From positions 3,968,001 to 4,032,000 of the forward strand of contig NZ_CP050145.1 of the NCBI RefSeq assembly GCF_016767715.1: 64,000 nucleotides of DNA, read 5' to 3'. This DNA comes from Mycobacteroides chelonae (GTDB lineage: Bacteria; Actinomycetota; Actinomycetes; Mycobacteriales; Mycobacteriaceae). The notes beneath the pieces were generated by a model. That model had not been told where the DNA came from, did no database searches, and saw only the letters and a program-made list of their open reading frames with translations. Within the stretch, counting starts at the first letter, position 1; the number at the start of each line of letters is the position of its first letter. Below are positions 11,596 through 27,304 of the stretch, one piece after another. The position numbers were made by a program, and so were the translations under genes.

Positions 11596-12501
11596 CTACA
11601 GATCGGTGGGCCTGCGGCCGTAATCACCGAAGGGCTCATCACGATGCCGGACCGCTTGCCGGTAACCGTTCGTCATGGCATCGAACGTGAACGCGTGGGC
11701 CTCCGCGGTGTGCCGGGATATGCCGTCGAAGACGGTGCCCACCATGGCGCTATTGGCAATGCCCTGGTTGATGAGCACCGAGTTGCATGCGAGCTTGACC
11801 ATTATCAACTGGTTCAACGGCATCGCGGCGATCCGCGCCACCAATCGCTCGGTGCGCTCGTCCAGATCATCGGGCTCCGGCGCTTCGACCGCCAAACCCC
11901 ACTCGTATGCCTGCTTACCCGACAGACAATCTCCGGTAAGCATAAGACGTTTCGCCCGCTGATCGCCGAGCTTGTGCGCCCACAGCCCGGTGGCCGGTAC
12001 ACCCCATACCCGGGTGGGCGGGTACCCGATCTTGGCATCGGCAGCGACGATCAACTGGTCGGCATGCAAGGCGATGTCGGTACCACCGGCCACGCAATAC
12101 CCGTGCACCTTCACCACGGTCGGCTTGTTGGCGTGCAACAGCGAGGAGAAGCCGCGGGTGAACCGGCTCATCATCTGGTAGTCGAGCATGGGGTCCCAGT
12201 TGATGTTCGGCAGGTGGTTGCGCAGCTGCACCTCACCATCTAGTGCGGTGCCTGAATACTGCGCCATGCCTTCATCGTTCGCCTCAGCATAGGCACTGAG
12301 GTCGAAGCCCCCGCAGAATCCGTCTCCCCTGCCCGACACCAGGATGACGTGAACCTGCGGATCCAGGTCGGCACGCTCCACCAGTGCCGCCAGTTCCAGT
12401 GGGGTCTCGGCGATGATGGCGTTGCCCTGTTCGGGCCGGTTGAAGGTAATGCGCGCGACGCGGTCGGTGACCTCGTAGGTCATCGTCTTGAGTGTGTCCA
12501 C
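11596..12501 (-). CDS. echA4: Enoyl-CoA hydratase family protein (EchA4-like)
   Basis: 301 residues starting at GTG. The crotonase motifs GDGFCGGFDLSAYAE (about 54-68) and HGYCVAGGTDIALHADQLI (about 123-141) form the oxyanion hole. The protein is longer than classical EchA enzymes, as in the M. tuberculosis EchA4 group. It lies three bases upstream of the regulator and directly after fadE8, supporting a dehydrogenation-then-hydration sequence on one acyl-CoA substrate. Confidence 0.88.
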   Translation of the reverse strand: MDTLKTMTYEVTDRVARITFNRPEQGNAIIAETPLELAALVERADLDPQVHVILVSGRGDGFCGGFDLSAYAEANDEGMAQYSGTALDGEVQLRNHLPNINWDPMLDYQMMSRFTRGFSSLLHANKPTVVKVHGYCVAGGTDIALHADQLIVAADAKIGYPPTRVWGVPATGLWAHKLGDQRAKRLMLTGDCLSGKQAYEWGLAVEAPEPDDLDERTERLVARIAAMPLNQLIMVKLACNSVLINQGIANSAMVGTVFDGISRHTAEAHAFTFDAMTNGYRQAVRHRDEPFGDYGRRPTDL

Positions 12502-12504
12502 CGG

Positions 12505-14139
12505 CTAGCTACCCGACTTGACGGTCGCCCGCTCCAGGATGGGCGAAAGGTCCAGTCCGGTGGGGAGAGTGCCGAACGCACCACCCCAGTCACCGGCAAG
12601 CCGGGTCGCCAGGAATGCCTGTGCGACCGCCGGATGACCATGACGGACCAGCAGCGCCCCCTGCAGCGCGAGGCAGATGTCCTCGGCGACCTTGCGGGCA
12701 CGGTAGGTAACCGAATCCAGATCACCGAGCTGCGAATGCAATCCGCTGATATGGCGGTCCAGCCGTTCGTCCTGGCCCTGGGCGAGCGCAAGCTCCTTGA
12801 ACAGCACCGCGATGCACTCGGGCTTGGTGGCCATGGCGCGCAACGTGTCCAGGGCGCTGACGTTCCCCGAGCCTTCCCAGATTCCCATCAGCGGTGCTTC
12901 ACGATAAAGACGCGGCAGTCCTGAATCCTCGACGTACCCATTGCCACCCAGACATTCCATCGCCTCACCGGCATGTGGGGTCGCCCGCTTACACACCCAA
13001 TACTTGCTGGCGGCCAAGCCGATACGGCGTAGCAGGGACTCGGTCTCGTCACCGCGCGTGGCGCGGTCCGTGGCACCCGCCATCCGCATCGCGACCATGG
13101 TGGCGGCCTCCGCTTCGATGGCGAGGTCCGCGAGCACGTTGCGCATGAGTGGCTGGTCGATGAGGTACTCACCGAAGGCCTTGCGATGCTGAGCATGGTG
13201 CATGGCCAGCGCCACACCGGTGCGCATGCTGGTGGCCGATCCCAGGGTGCAGTCCAGCCGCGTCATGTTCACCATCTCGATGATGGTCTTGACGCCCTTG
13301 CCTTCCTCACCGACGAGCCATGCCGTGGCGTCGTCGTACTCGACCTCCGAAGATGCGTTGGAATGGTTGCCAAGCTTGTCCTTCAAGCGCTGCAACCGCA
13401 TCCGGTTACGGGTGCCGTCCGGCAGTATCCGCGGGAGGAAGAAACATGACAGGCCGCCGGGCGCCTGGGCGAGCACCAGGAACACATCGCACATCGGCGC
13501 CGAGGTGAACCACTTGTGCCCCACCAACGTATAGCTGCCGTCGGCGTTCGGCGTAGCCGTGGTGGTGCCTGCGCGCACATCCGAGCCGCCCTGCTTCTCG
13601 GTCATGGACATACCCGCGGTCAGCCCTGCCTTGGTGGCGGGTACCGAAAGCACCGGGTCGTAGACACGACTGGACAGCAACGGCTCGTAGATGGCCGCCA
13701 GCTCGGGATTGGCACGCAGAGCCGGTATCACTGCGTAGGTCATCGAGATGGGACACATGTGGCCTGGATCGGCAGTCCATACGCCGGTCTTCGCGGCACG
13801 CACGACGTGAGCGCCCGGCCGGTCGTCTGCCCACGGTGCCCCATGTAGTCCGTGAGCGACTGCTTCCCGCATGAGCTCGTGATAGGCCGGGTCGAACTCG
13901 ATGTCATCGACCCGATGACCCCAACGGTCGTGGGTGTGCAGCACCGGACGGTTCCGGTTCGCCAACTCGCCGGCGCGCTGCATGCGGTCGGTGCCGTTGA
14001 GCGCACCGACCTCGACAACCTCGTCGACACCCCACTGACCACCTTCGCGAATGAGGGCTTCCATCAGCACGGGACTGGTCGCGGCGTTGTAGTCGCGCAG
14101 GGCGGGGACCTGATTGGTGACGACATGCGTATCGGCCAT
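12505..14139 (-). CDS. fadE8: Acyl-CoA dehydrogenase, AidB-like (FadE8)
   Basis: 544 residues, longer than standard 380-residue FadE enzymes and matching the AidB/isovaleryl-CoA-dehydrogenase-like group. The FAD/substrate segment MTEKQGGSDVRAGTT and the GHKWFTSAP strand are clear. MECLGGNGYVEDSGLPRLYR carries the AidB-type C-terminal domain signature. It forms the first gene of the fadE8-echA4-paaX-like-echA5 operon. It either oxidises a branched acyl-CoA or has an AidB-like protective role; context favours catabolism. Confidence 0.92.
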   Translation of the reverse strand: MADTHVVTNQVPALRDYNAATSPVLMEALIREGGQWGVDEVVEVGALNGTDRMQRAGELANRNRPVLHTHDRWGHRVDDIEFDPAYHELMREAVAHGLHGAPWADDRPGAHVVRAAKTGVWTADPGHMCPISMTYAVIPALRANPELAAIYEPLLSSRVYDPVLSVPATKAGLTAGMSMTEKQGGSDVRAGTTTATPNADGSYTLVGHKWFTSAPMCDVFLVLAQAPGGLSCFFLPRILPDGTRNRMRLQRLKDKLGNHSNASSEVEYDDATAWLVGEEGKGVKTIIEMVNMTRLDCTLGSATSMRTGVALAMHHAQHRKAFGEYLIDQPLMRNVLADLAIEAEAATMVAMRMAGATDRATRGDETESLLRRIGLAASKYWVCKRATPHAGEAMECLGGNGYVEDSGLPRLYREAPLMGIWEGSGNVSALDTLRAMATKPECIAVLFKELALAQGQDERLDRHISGLHSQLGDLDSVTYRARKVAEDICLALQGALLVRHGHPAVAQAFLATRLAGDWGGAFGTLPTGLDLSPILERATVKSGS

Positions 14140-14225
14140 GCGTCCAGTGTTACATTTCTACGACAACCGCACAAGATCTGTTCACATGCCATTCCGTGCG
14201 CCTCTCGTGCGCTAGAAAGAAAAGC

Positions 14226-14930
14226 GTGGAGAAGGTCGTCTTCGTGCTGCGCCAACCGCTCGACGCCGCCACCGATGAGTGGTCTGAGCAGCTACGCACG
14301 AACGTTGTGGACAAGATCCGGGCCACGGGCCCGCATGGCCTGACCATATGCGTGCATGACGCCGCAGTGCGTGCCGCGAGCCTGCGTCTGGTAACCCTGG
14401 ACCCGCCCTTCGCCGCCGCCGTCAGCGTGTGGGTTCAGCAGTCATATGGTCCGGCGATACGCGAGATCGAGGCAATCCTCGCCGCAGCATCGGCCAATGC
14501 ACACGGATATCTGGTGACAGAGTCGGTGCCGCTGCCAGCCCCCGAGCCCGAACCGGGATCGCGGTCAACGGGTTTCACCAACATCGCATTGCTGCGCAGG
14601 CCCGCCGACATGCCCTTCGACACCTGGCGTCAGCAGTGGCAGGGCGTGCATACCCGCAACGCGCTCGAGCTGCAGTCGACCATCGGCTATGAACAGAACC
14701 TGGTCGTACGCGCCGTCACGGCCGACGCACCCGCGATCTCAGCCATCGTCTTCGAGCAGTTCCCCGCGGCGGCCCTCACCGACCCACTGGCCTGGTACGG
14801 CGCCGCGGATCAACAGCAGCTGAGCCAACGCGCGATGGCCATGCTCGAGAGCGTCAAAGCCTTTGGAGCCCATGCCAACATCGACACCGTGGCCACCAGT
14901 CGATACGACGTAATTCGACCGTTCTCGTGA
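14226..14930 (+). CDS. EthD domain-containing protein
   Basis: 234 residues from a GTG at 14226 preceded by AGAAAG. A start ten codons earlier at 14196 is possible but lacks a ribosome site. The second half holds an EthD-like dimeric alpha-beta-barrel pattern (NIALLRRPADMPFDTWRQQW...VHTRNALELQ). EthD-fold proteins often bind small hydrophobic or aromatic molecules, but no substrate can be assigned. It is divergent from fadE8 with an 86-base gap, so shared control with the catabolic operon is plausible. Confidence 0.7.
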   Translation: MEKVVFVLRQPLDAATDEWSEQLRTNVVDKIRATGPHGLTICVHDAAVRAASLRLVTLDPPFAAAVSVWVQQSYGPAIREIEAILAAASANAHGYLVTESVPLPAPEPEPGSRSTGFTNIALLRRPADMPFDTWRQQWQGVHTRNALELQSTIGYEQNLVVRAVTADAPAISAIVFEQFPAAALTDPLAWYGAADQQQLSQRAMAMLESVKAFGAHANIDTVATSRYDVIRPFS

Positions 14931-14957
14931 CACCTGTCGCGCCCGCCGACATCACCC

Positions 14958-14985
14958 TTGACATACAACCAAATGGTTGTAGATT
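14958..14985 (+). promoter_or_regulatory. Promoter with embedded ArsR operator
   Basis: TTGACA (14958-14963) and TAGATT (14980-14985) are separated by 16 bases. The spacer holds TACAACCA-AA-TGGTTGTA (14964-14981), a perfect 8-bp-arm palindrome. Repressor binding would mask the polymerase site directly. The expected start point coincides with the GTG at 14992, so the mRNA is probably leaderless. Confidence 0.8.
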
Positions 14986-14991
14986 GGAATT

Positions 14992-15348
14992 GTGACCGAC
15001 TCGGATGAGGACAGGGCTGACGCCATGTTCCATGCACTCTCCGACCGCACCCGACGCGACATCCTGCGGCGAGTGTTGGCCGGCGAGCACTCGGTCTCGA
15101 CGCTTGCGGCGAACTACGACATGAGTTTCGCCGCAGTGCAAAAGCACGTCGCCGTGCTGGAGAAGTCCGGGCTGCTGACAAAGAGGCGCAACGGCCGCGA
15201 ACAGCTGGCCAGCGGCGATGTGGAAGCGGTTCGCTCGGTCGGCACCATGCTCACCGAGCTTGAGCAGTTCTGGCGCGGCAGGATCGCCCGCATCGACGAA
15301 CTCATTGCATACCCAACATCGACGCTCGAGACACCAGGTAAGGACTGA
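14992..15348 (+). CDS. ArsR-family repressor of SRPBCC operon
   Basis: 118 residues. The winged helix has the recognition helix MSFAAVQKHVAVLEKSGLLTK at about 44-64. None of the classical metal-binding CXC motifs is present, so it belongs to the metal-independent ArsR group usually paired with an SRPBCC/AHSA1 partner, which follows three bases downstream. The GTG start has no Shine-Dalgarno sequence but sits at the predicted transcription start. Autoregulation through the palindrome at 14964-14981 is strongly suggested. Confidence 0.92.
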   Translation: MTDSDEDRADAMFHALSDRTRRDILRRVLAGEHSVSTLAANYDMSFAAVQKHVAVLEKSGLLTKRRNGREQLASGDVEAVRSVGTMLTELEQFWRGRIARIDELIAYPTSTLETPGKD

Positions 15349-15351
15349 ATC

Positions 15352-15837
15352 ATGCCCGTCACCAACGTCACTCACGATATCGATACCCTGACCATCACCA
15401 TCGACGCAGAGTTCGAAGCGCCGATCAGCCGGATCTGGCAGATCTATGCCGACCCGCGTCAACTCGAAAAGGTATGGGGTCCACCAAGCTATCCGGCCAC
15501 GTTCGTCGACCATGACTTCACGCCCGGCGGCCGGGTGAATTACTACATGACCGGACCGGATGGCGCACGGTATGCGGGCTGGTGGGAGCTCACGACCATC
15601 GATGAACCGAACAGCTTCGCGTTCAGGGATGGCTTCTCCGACGAAGATCTGAATCCGGTTGACAACATGCCGGTCTCGACGAACCTCTACACCTTCGCCG
15701 AAAAGGACGGCCGCACCCTGGCGACCTACGTCAGCACGTTTGAGACTGCCGAGGCGCTGCAACAGGTACTGGACATGGGCGTCATCGAAGGTGCGTCGTC
15801 GGCGATCAACCAGATCGACGACCTCATCGGTTCGTAA
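15352..15837 (+). CDS. SRPBCC/AHSA1-type ligand-binding protein
   Basis: 161 residues of START/SRPBCC fold, with DAEFEAPISRIWQIYADPRQLEKVWGPP at the N-terminus and a long C-terminal helix. The AHSA1-like branch forms a deep hydrophobic pocket. Many ArsR-SRPBCC pairs occur in actinobacteria, but ligands are mostly unknown. It is the second gene of the ArsR operon, with three bases between them, so it is derepressed together with the regulator. Confidence 0.88.
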   Translation: MPVTNVTHDIDTLTITIDAEFEAPISRIWQIYADPRQLEKVWGPPSYPATFVDHDFTPGGRVNYYMTGPDGARYAGWWELTTIDEPNSFAFRDGFSDEDLNPVDNMPVSTNLYTFAEKDGRTLATYVSTFETAEALQQVLDMGVIEGASSAINQIDDLIGS

Positions 15838-15842
15838 GCGCC

Positions 15843-16133
15843 ATGGTGCACTACCGCGACCCCGGCACCATCACCTTCGAGGCGACGATCGAGCAGCCCG
15901 AGGACCCCGGCGCCTACATCGTGTTCCCGTTCTCCGCTGTCGACACCTTCGGAGTCAAGGCCAGGGTGCCGGTGCACGCCGTGTTCGACGCCTCGGTGAC
16001 CTACACGGGATCGCTGGCACCATATGGCGGCAGGCACCTACTCGGGGTCCGCAAGGACATTCAGAAACAGCTGGGCAAGGGGCCCGGGGACACAGTGCGC
16101 GTCGAGGTCAGACTCGATACCGACCGCGCTTAG
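15843..16133 (+). CDS. DUF1905 domain protein
   Basis: 96 residues. The DUF1905 beta-barrel pattern is evident: FEATIEQPEDPGAYIVFPF, PVHAVFDASVTYTGSLAPYGG, and RKDIQKQLGKGPGDTVRVEV. It is third in the ArsR-SRPBCC operon, five bases after its neighbour. Function is unknown; DUF1905 is often next to SRPBCC genes. Its stop codon overlaps the convergent permease stop by four bases. Confidence 0.85.
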   Translation: MVHYRDPGTITFEATIEQPEDPGAYIVFPFSAVDTFGVKARVPVHAVFDASVTYTGSLAPYGGRHLLGVRKDIQKQLGKGPGDTVRVEVRLDTDRA

Positions 16134-17533
16134 GCGTCTTGTTTCTCACGCTGGGCCGGCTCACCGTGGTGCACGAAGTACCCGAGCACCACGATCGCGA
16201 ACCACACCAGGCCCACCAGGATCGCGGTACGGCCATCCTCCGTGAAGAACAGCAGCACCACGACCAGCGCAAGGAAGGCCAGCGCCAAGATGTTCGTCAC
16301 CGGCGCCCCCGGCAGCCGGTAATCCGAAGCAGGCAGCTCGCCGGCCGCGACCCGCTTCCGGTAAATCAAGTGGGACACCAGGATCGAGCCCCACACGAAA
16401 ATGATGCCGATGGTCGATACCGACGTGATGTAGGCGAACGCCTTGTCCGGTGACAGCCAGTTCACGAATACGCCAATGCCCATGGCCAGCGCGGAAAAGC
16501 AGATGGCCAACATCGGGACGTGCCGTGAACTGAGCGACTGCAGACCCACTGGGGCATCGCCACGTTGCGCCAGGCTGCGCACCATCCGGCCCGTGGAGTA
16601 GATGCCCGAGTTGCACGAGGACAGGGCGGCCGTCAGCAAGATGAAGTTCACGATGTTCGCCGCCTGCGGAATGTTCAGGTACTCGAACACCGCGACGAAG
16701 GGGCTCTCGCCCTTGTGGTAGTTCCGCCAGCCCTGAATCGACAGGATGACGATCAGCGCACCCACGTAGAAGAGCCCGATGCGGAACGGCAGGGTGTTAA
16801 TCGCCTTGCGCAGGGTGACTTTCGGGTTCTCGGCCTCCCCCGCCGTCACACCCACGAGCTCAACACCGACATAGGCGAACACAACGATCTGCAAGCTCAG
16901 CAGCGCCTGGCTGAATCCGGTCGGGAAGAACCCGCCATCGTTCCACAGATTGGCGACGGTGGGGCCCGACTCCGGCCCGAGGCCCGCAATGGGAAGCAGC
17001 ACACCGATACCGATGATGATCATGCCGACGATCGCCGTCACCTTGATCATCGAGAACCAGAACTCGGCCTCGCCGAAGATCTTCACCGATATCAGGTTGG
17101 CCGCGAACAGGATCAGCAGAACAGCCAGGGCGGTGACCCACTGCGGAATGCCGGGCCACCACCGCTGGATGTAGACCCCGGCGACGGTAATCTCCGCCAT
17201 ACAGGTGGTGGCCCACACAGCCCAGTACGTCCAACCGTTGGCGAATCCGGCGAAGCGCCCCATGAATTCTTCGGCGTATTCGGAGATGCTGCCCGACACC
17301 GGCCGATAGACCAGCAGTTCACCGAGTGCCCGCATGATCACGAAGATGGCCAGACCTGCCACCAGGTACGCCAAGATGAGCGCCGGACCAGCCTTCTCGA
17401 TGGCACCACCGGCGCCGTAGAACAGGCCGGTGCCGATCGCACCGCCGATTGCGATCATCTGCACCGTGCGTGCGGATAGGCCACGTGAGTAACCGGCGTC
17501 GGGCGTCTCGGATTCGGAATTGGCAACGGTCAT
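16130..17533 (-). CDS. APC-family amino acid permease
   Basis: 467 residues with about twelve hydrophobic segments. The N-terminal signature GLSARTVQMIAIGGAIGTGLF is that of the amino acid transporter (AAT) branch, which includes GABA, asparagine, cycloserine/D-alanine and aromatic permeases. It is a proton-coupled symporter of the cytoplasmic membrane. The substrate cannot be set from sequence alone. It is monocistronic, and its 3' end overlaps the convergent DUF1905 gene. Confidence 0.92.
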   Translation of the reverse strand: MTVANSESETPDAGYSRGLSARTVQMIAIGGAIGTGLFYGAGGAIEKAGPALILAYLVAGLAIFVIMRALGELLVYRPVSGSISEYAEEFMGRFAGFANGWTYWAVWATTCMAEITVAGVYIQRWWPGIPQWVTALAVLLILFAANLISVKIFGEAEFWFSMIKVTAIVGMIIIGIGVLLPIAGLGPESGPTVANLWNDGGFFPTGFSQALLSLQIVVFAYVGVELVGVTAGEAENPKVTLRKAINTLPFRIGLFYVGALIVILSIQGWRNYHKGESPFVAVFEYLNIPQAANIVNFILLTAALSSCNSGIYSTGRMVRSLAQRGDAPVGLQSLSSRHVPMLAICFSALAMGIGVFVNWLSPDKAFAYITSVSTIGIIFVWGSILVSHLIYRKRVAAGELPASDYRLPGAPVTNILALAFLALVVVLLFFTEDGRTAILVGLVWFAIVVLGYFVHHGEPAQREKQDA

Positions 17534-17669
17534 CGGAACATCATTGCGTGAGCAGACACTTATTGCACGGGAAACCCGGACACACCGTCCACAACTCGCG
17601 TGGAATTGCGTGGACTGGCTAGGTATTTATGCGCTGAACCGACTTCTCTTACGTACATAGGCTTCTGGC

Positions 17670-17987
17670 ATGCTCAACCCACAGTTCATTGGACGCGTGG
17701 CATTGCCGATATTCGCCGCGGTACTTCCGTTCAATTCGAACGGCCCGGGGCTCGCCGTCAGTCGGTCCTGGGCGCTCTTTTGGGTAAGCCTGGCGGCCCT
17801 CACCTCGGTGCAGGGCTTCTTCTACGCGGAGCTCCGCGACCAGTGCCCGGTACGCGGCCCGATCATCGCGATCGACGCGGTCCTCGAATGGCTCATCGCA
17901 CCCGTGGTTCTCGTCGCCGTGGCCGGGGGTGCCTTGCGGCGCACGTGGATCGCCGCAAGGCGAAAGGGAAAGGCCCCCGGGGTGTAA
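17670..17987 (+). CDS. Small membrane protein, unknown
   Basis: 105 residues with two or three hydrophobic stretches (RVALPIFAAVLPF, ALFWVSLAALTSVQGFF, LEWLIAPVVLVAVAGGAL) and a basic C-terminus. I do not recognise a family. Base use is ordinary for the region. Oddly, its stop codon TAA lies in the loop of the rpoC terminator hairpin, so the last codons form one arm of that hairpin. It may be real but is only moderately supported. Confidence 0.5.
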   Translation: MLNPQFIGRVALPIFAAVLPFNSNGPGLAVSRSWALFWVSLAALTSVQGFFYAELRDQCPVRGPIIAIDAVLEWLIAPVVLVAVAGGALRRTWIAARRKGKAPGV

Positions 17988-18001
17988 CCCCGGGGGCCTT
18001 T
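17969..18001. terminator. rpoC terminator
   Basis: AAAGGCCCCCGGGG and CCCCGGGGGCCTTT are perfect 14-bp arms around a 5-base loop, 15 bases beyond the rpoC stop. It is symmetric and can act for both strands. It overlaps the 3' end of the small membrane-protein gene on the plus strand. Confidence 0.9.
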
Positions 18002-18015
18002 CTCCTGCTTGCGAT

Positions 18016-21963
<3,948 letters not shown>

Positions 21964-21998
21964 GTAAACTCCCTTTCCCCTTGCGGGATAGAAATCGG

Positions 21999-25487
<3,489 letters not shown>

Positions 25488-25973
25488 GATCGGTCCTCCA
25501 GTGTTGCCGCGCATCTGCGATGTTTTGCGCAAGCAACGACCAAACACACACCCGATCGATCACAACACGAATGAACACCGTCGTGGCGAGGGAAGGTGGG
25601 CAGGAGGCAGCCAGCGCAACGTCTAACAATAGCGTACTATCGCGCAGCCTTCAACTGCCCGGTCAATTACGCGGATCAGTGCTGGCTGGCGGCCTCACTG
25701 CATTCGCATACGTCCGTGCTGCCAAACAGAGTGACTCGTCGCACGCCGCCCGTCAAGAGATAGCGCCAGTATTTTCGGCGTTTCTTTCTCCGCAACGCCG
25801 AGCGCATACCGGGCGCAGGCAAATGACCGTGATGACCTGCATGCGGTATACCCTCGGCAAGACGTCGGTGTCACGTGGGCGGCCTGCCTCGCACCACCAC
25901 GATGTGGCCGTCGCGGTCTCCCCCGCTCAACGGCGCACTCACTCGATCAACCCGGCCATTCGCCGGGTTGCTA
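25488..25973 (-). promoter_or_regulatory. rpoBC promoter and leader region (no gene)
   Basis: No supportable gene lies in these 486 bases. On the minus strand TTGAAG (25649-25654) and TATTGT (25626-25631), spaced exactly 17, make a good promoter with a leader of about 130 bases. An alternative TTGACC lies about ten bases upstream. The far end holds the mkl terminator. Additional upstream promoters, common for mycobacterial rpoB, cannot be excluded. Confidence 0.6.
25949..25969 (-). terminator. mkl terminator
   Basis: AACCCGGC and GCCGGGTT form 8-bp perfect arms around a 5-base loop, just past the mkl stop codon. No long T tract follows, as is common for mycobacterial terminators. Confidence 0.65.
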
Positions 25974-27101
25974 CTACCCGCGTACGGGCGGGATCTGGCC
26001 CGTGGGAGCGTCGTCGTCGCTCGTGTCGATGGCCTGGGTGGACGGCTCGGCGTGCGGCGGCGCCAGCGTGGCGGTGGTGACACCGGTGGGCTCGTCACCG
26101 AAGTCGTGCACACGAAACTGGTGGGTGCCGGCGAAGCTGTCCTGGATCGCGGCCTGCGCGTTGGGCGGCAGCTGGTGCATGATCTCGCGCACCCGGGCCT
26201 GGCGACGCCCGACCGCGGCCCGCTCGGGCATACCCGGCGTGGCCTGGATCTGAGGCGGCACGCCTTCGATCTCCTCGACACCACCGTCATGGTGTCCGGC
26301 ATCGAGGTGCGCCTGCTCCTCGGCCATGGTGGCCTCGTCCTTCTCCTCGGACATACCGATCGGACCGATACGGCGGCCGTTCAGGAACTGCTTGATCACC
26401 GGCTCATCGCTGGTCAACAGCACCTCACGGGGGCCGAACATGACGAGCTGACGGCGGTACAGCATGCCCATGTTGTCCGGCACCGTACGGGCGATGTTGA
26501 TGTTGTGCGTCACGATCAGGATGGTGGCGTCGATCTGCGCATTGATGTCGATGAGCAGCTGGCTCAGGTAGGCGGTACGCACCGGGTCCAGCCCGGAGTC
26601 CGGCTCGTCACAGAGGATGATCTGCGGATCCAGCACCAGCGAGCGGGCCAGGCCGGCACGCTTGCGCATACCGCCGGAGATCTCGCCGGGAAACTTGGTC
26701 TCGTGGCCGGTCAGACCCACGACGTCAAGCTTCTGCATGACGATGTCGCGGATCTCGGATTCCTTCTTCTTGGTGTGCTCACGCAAGGGGAAGGCGGTGT
26801 TGTCGTACAGGTTCATCGAGCCGAACAGCGCGCCGTCCTGGAACATCACACCGAAGAGCTTGCGGATCTCATAGAGCTCCTTGGAGGAGCACTCCATGAT
26901 GTTGGTGCCGTCGACGTAGATGGCACCCTGCTCCGGGCGCAGCAGCCCGATCAGCGACTTCAGGAAGACGGACTTACCGGTACCGGACGGCCCCAGCAGC
27001 ACGCTGACTTCACCCGGCGGCAGGGACAGGCTGACGTTCTCCCAGATTCGTTGTGAACCAAAGGACTTGGTCAAACCCTCAACGGAGACTTCTGCACCCA
27101 C
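25974..27101 (-). CDS. mkl: Mce transporter ATPase (Mkl/MceG)
   Basis: 375 residues from a GTG at 27101, which has GGAAGG eight bases upstream; an in-frame GTG at 27128 is the alternative. This ABC ATPase energises the Mce lipid and sterol import complexes. Walker A GPSGTGKS, the signature GEISGGMRKRAGLAR and Walker B IILCDEPDSGLDP are present. The long C-terminal extension with EEIEGVPPQI and PGMPERAAVGRRQARVREI is the mycobacterial MceG hallmark. It sits next to rpoB as in M. tuberculosis (Rv0655). Confidence 0.96.
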   Translation of the reverse strand: MGAEVSVEGLTKSFGSQRIWENVSLSLPPGEVSVLLGPSGTGKSVFLKSLIGLLRPEQGAIYVDGTNIMECSSKELYEIRKLFGVMFQDGALFGSMNLYDNTAFPLREHTKKKESEIRDIVMQKLDVVGLTGHETKFPGEISGGMRKRAGLARSLVLDPQIILCDEPDSGLDPVRTAYLSQLLIDINAQIDATILIVTHNINIARTVPDNMGMLYRRQLVMFGPREVLLTSDEPVIKQFLNGRRIGPIGMSEEKDEATMAEEQAHLDAGHHDGGVEEIEGVPPQIQATPGMPERAAVGRRQARVREIMHQLPPNAQAAIQDSFAGTHQFRVHDFGDEPTGVTTATLAPPHAEPSTQAIDTSDDDAPTGQIPPVRG

Positions 27102-27304
27102 CAGGCGATCCTTCCGCGACACGCACACTTCACCACCAACCCGGCCAGGCTGTGGTTCGGATCACTTTAGCGCATGCCCAGGAGCTGCATCGCGTTTGTG
27201 CCCAGACCAGCCCGTCGACTGGCTAACTGTGATAACCAGGCACTACGCGTCTATTGCACGCTACTGCCGGTCTTCCGCGAGTCCGCCCGCCCTCGCGTCC
27301 ACGA

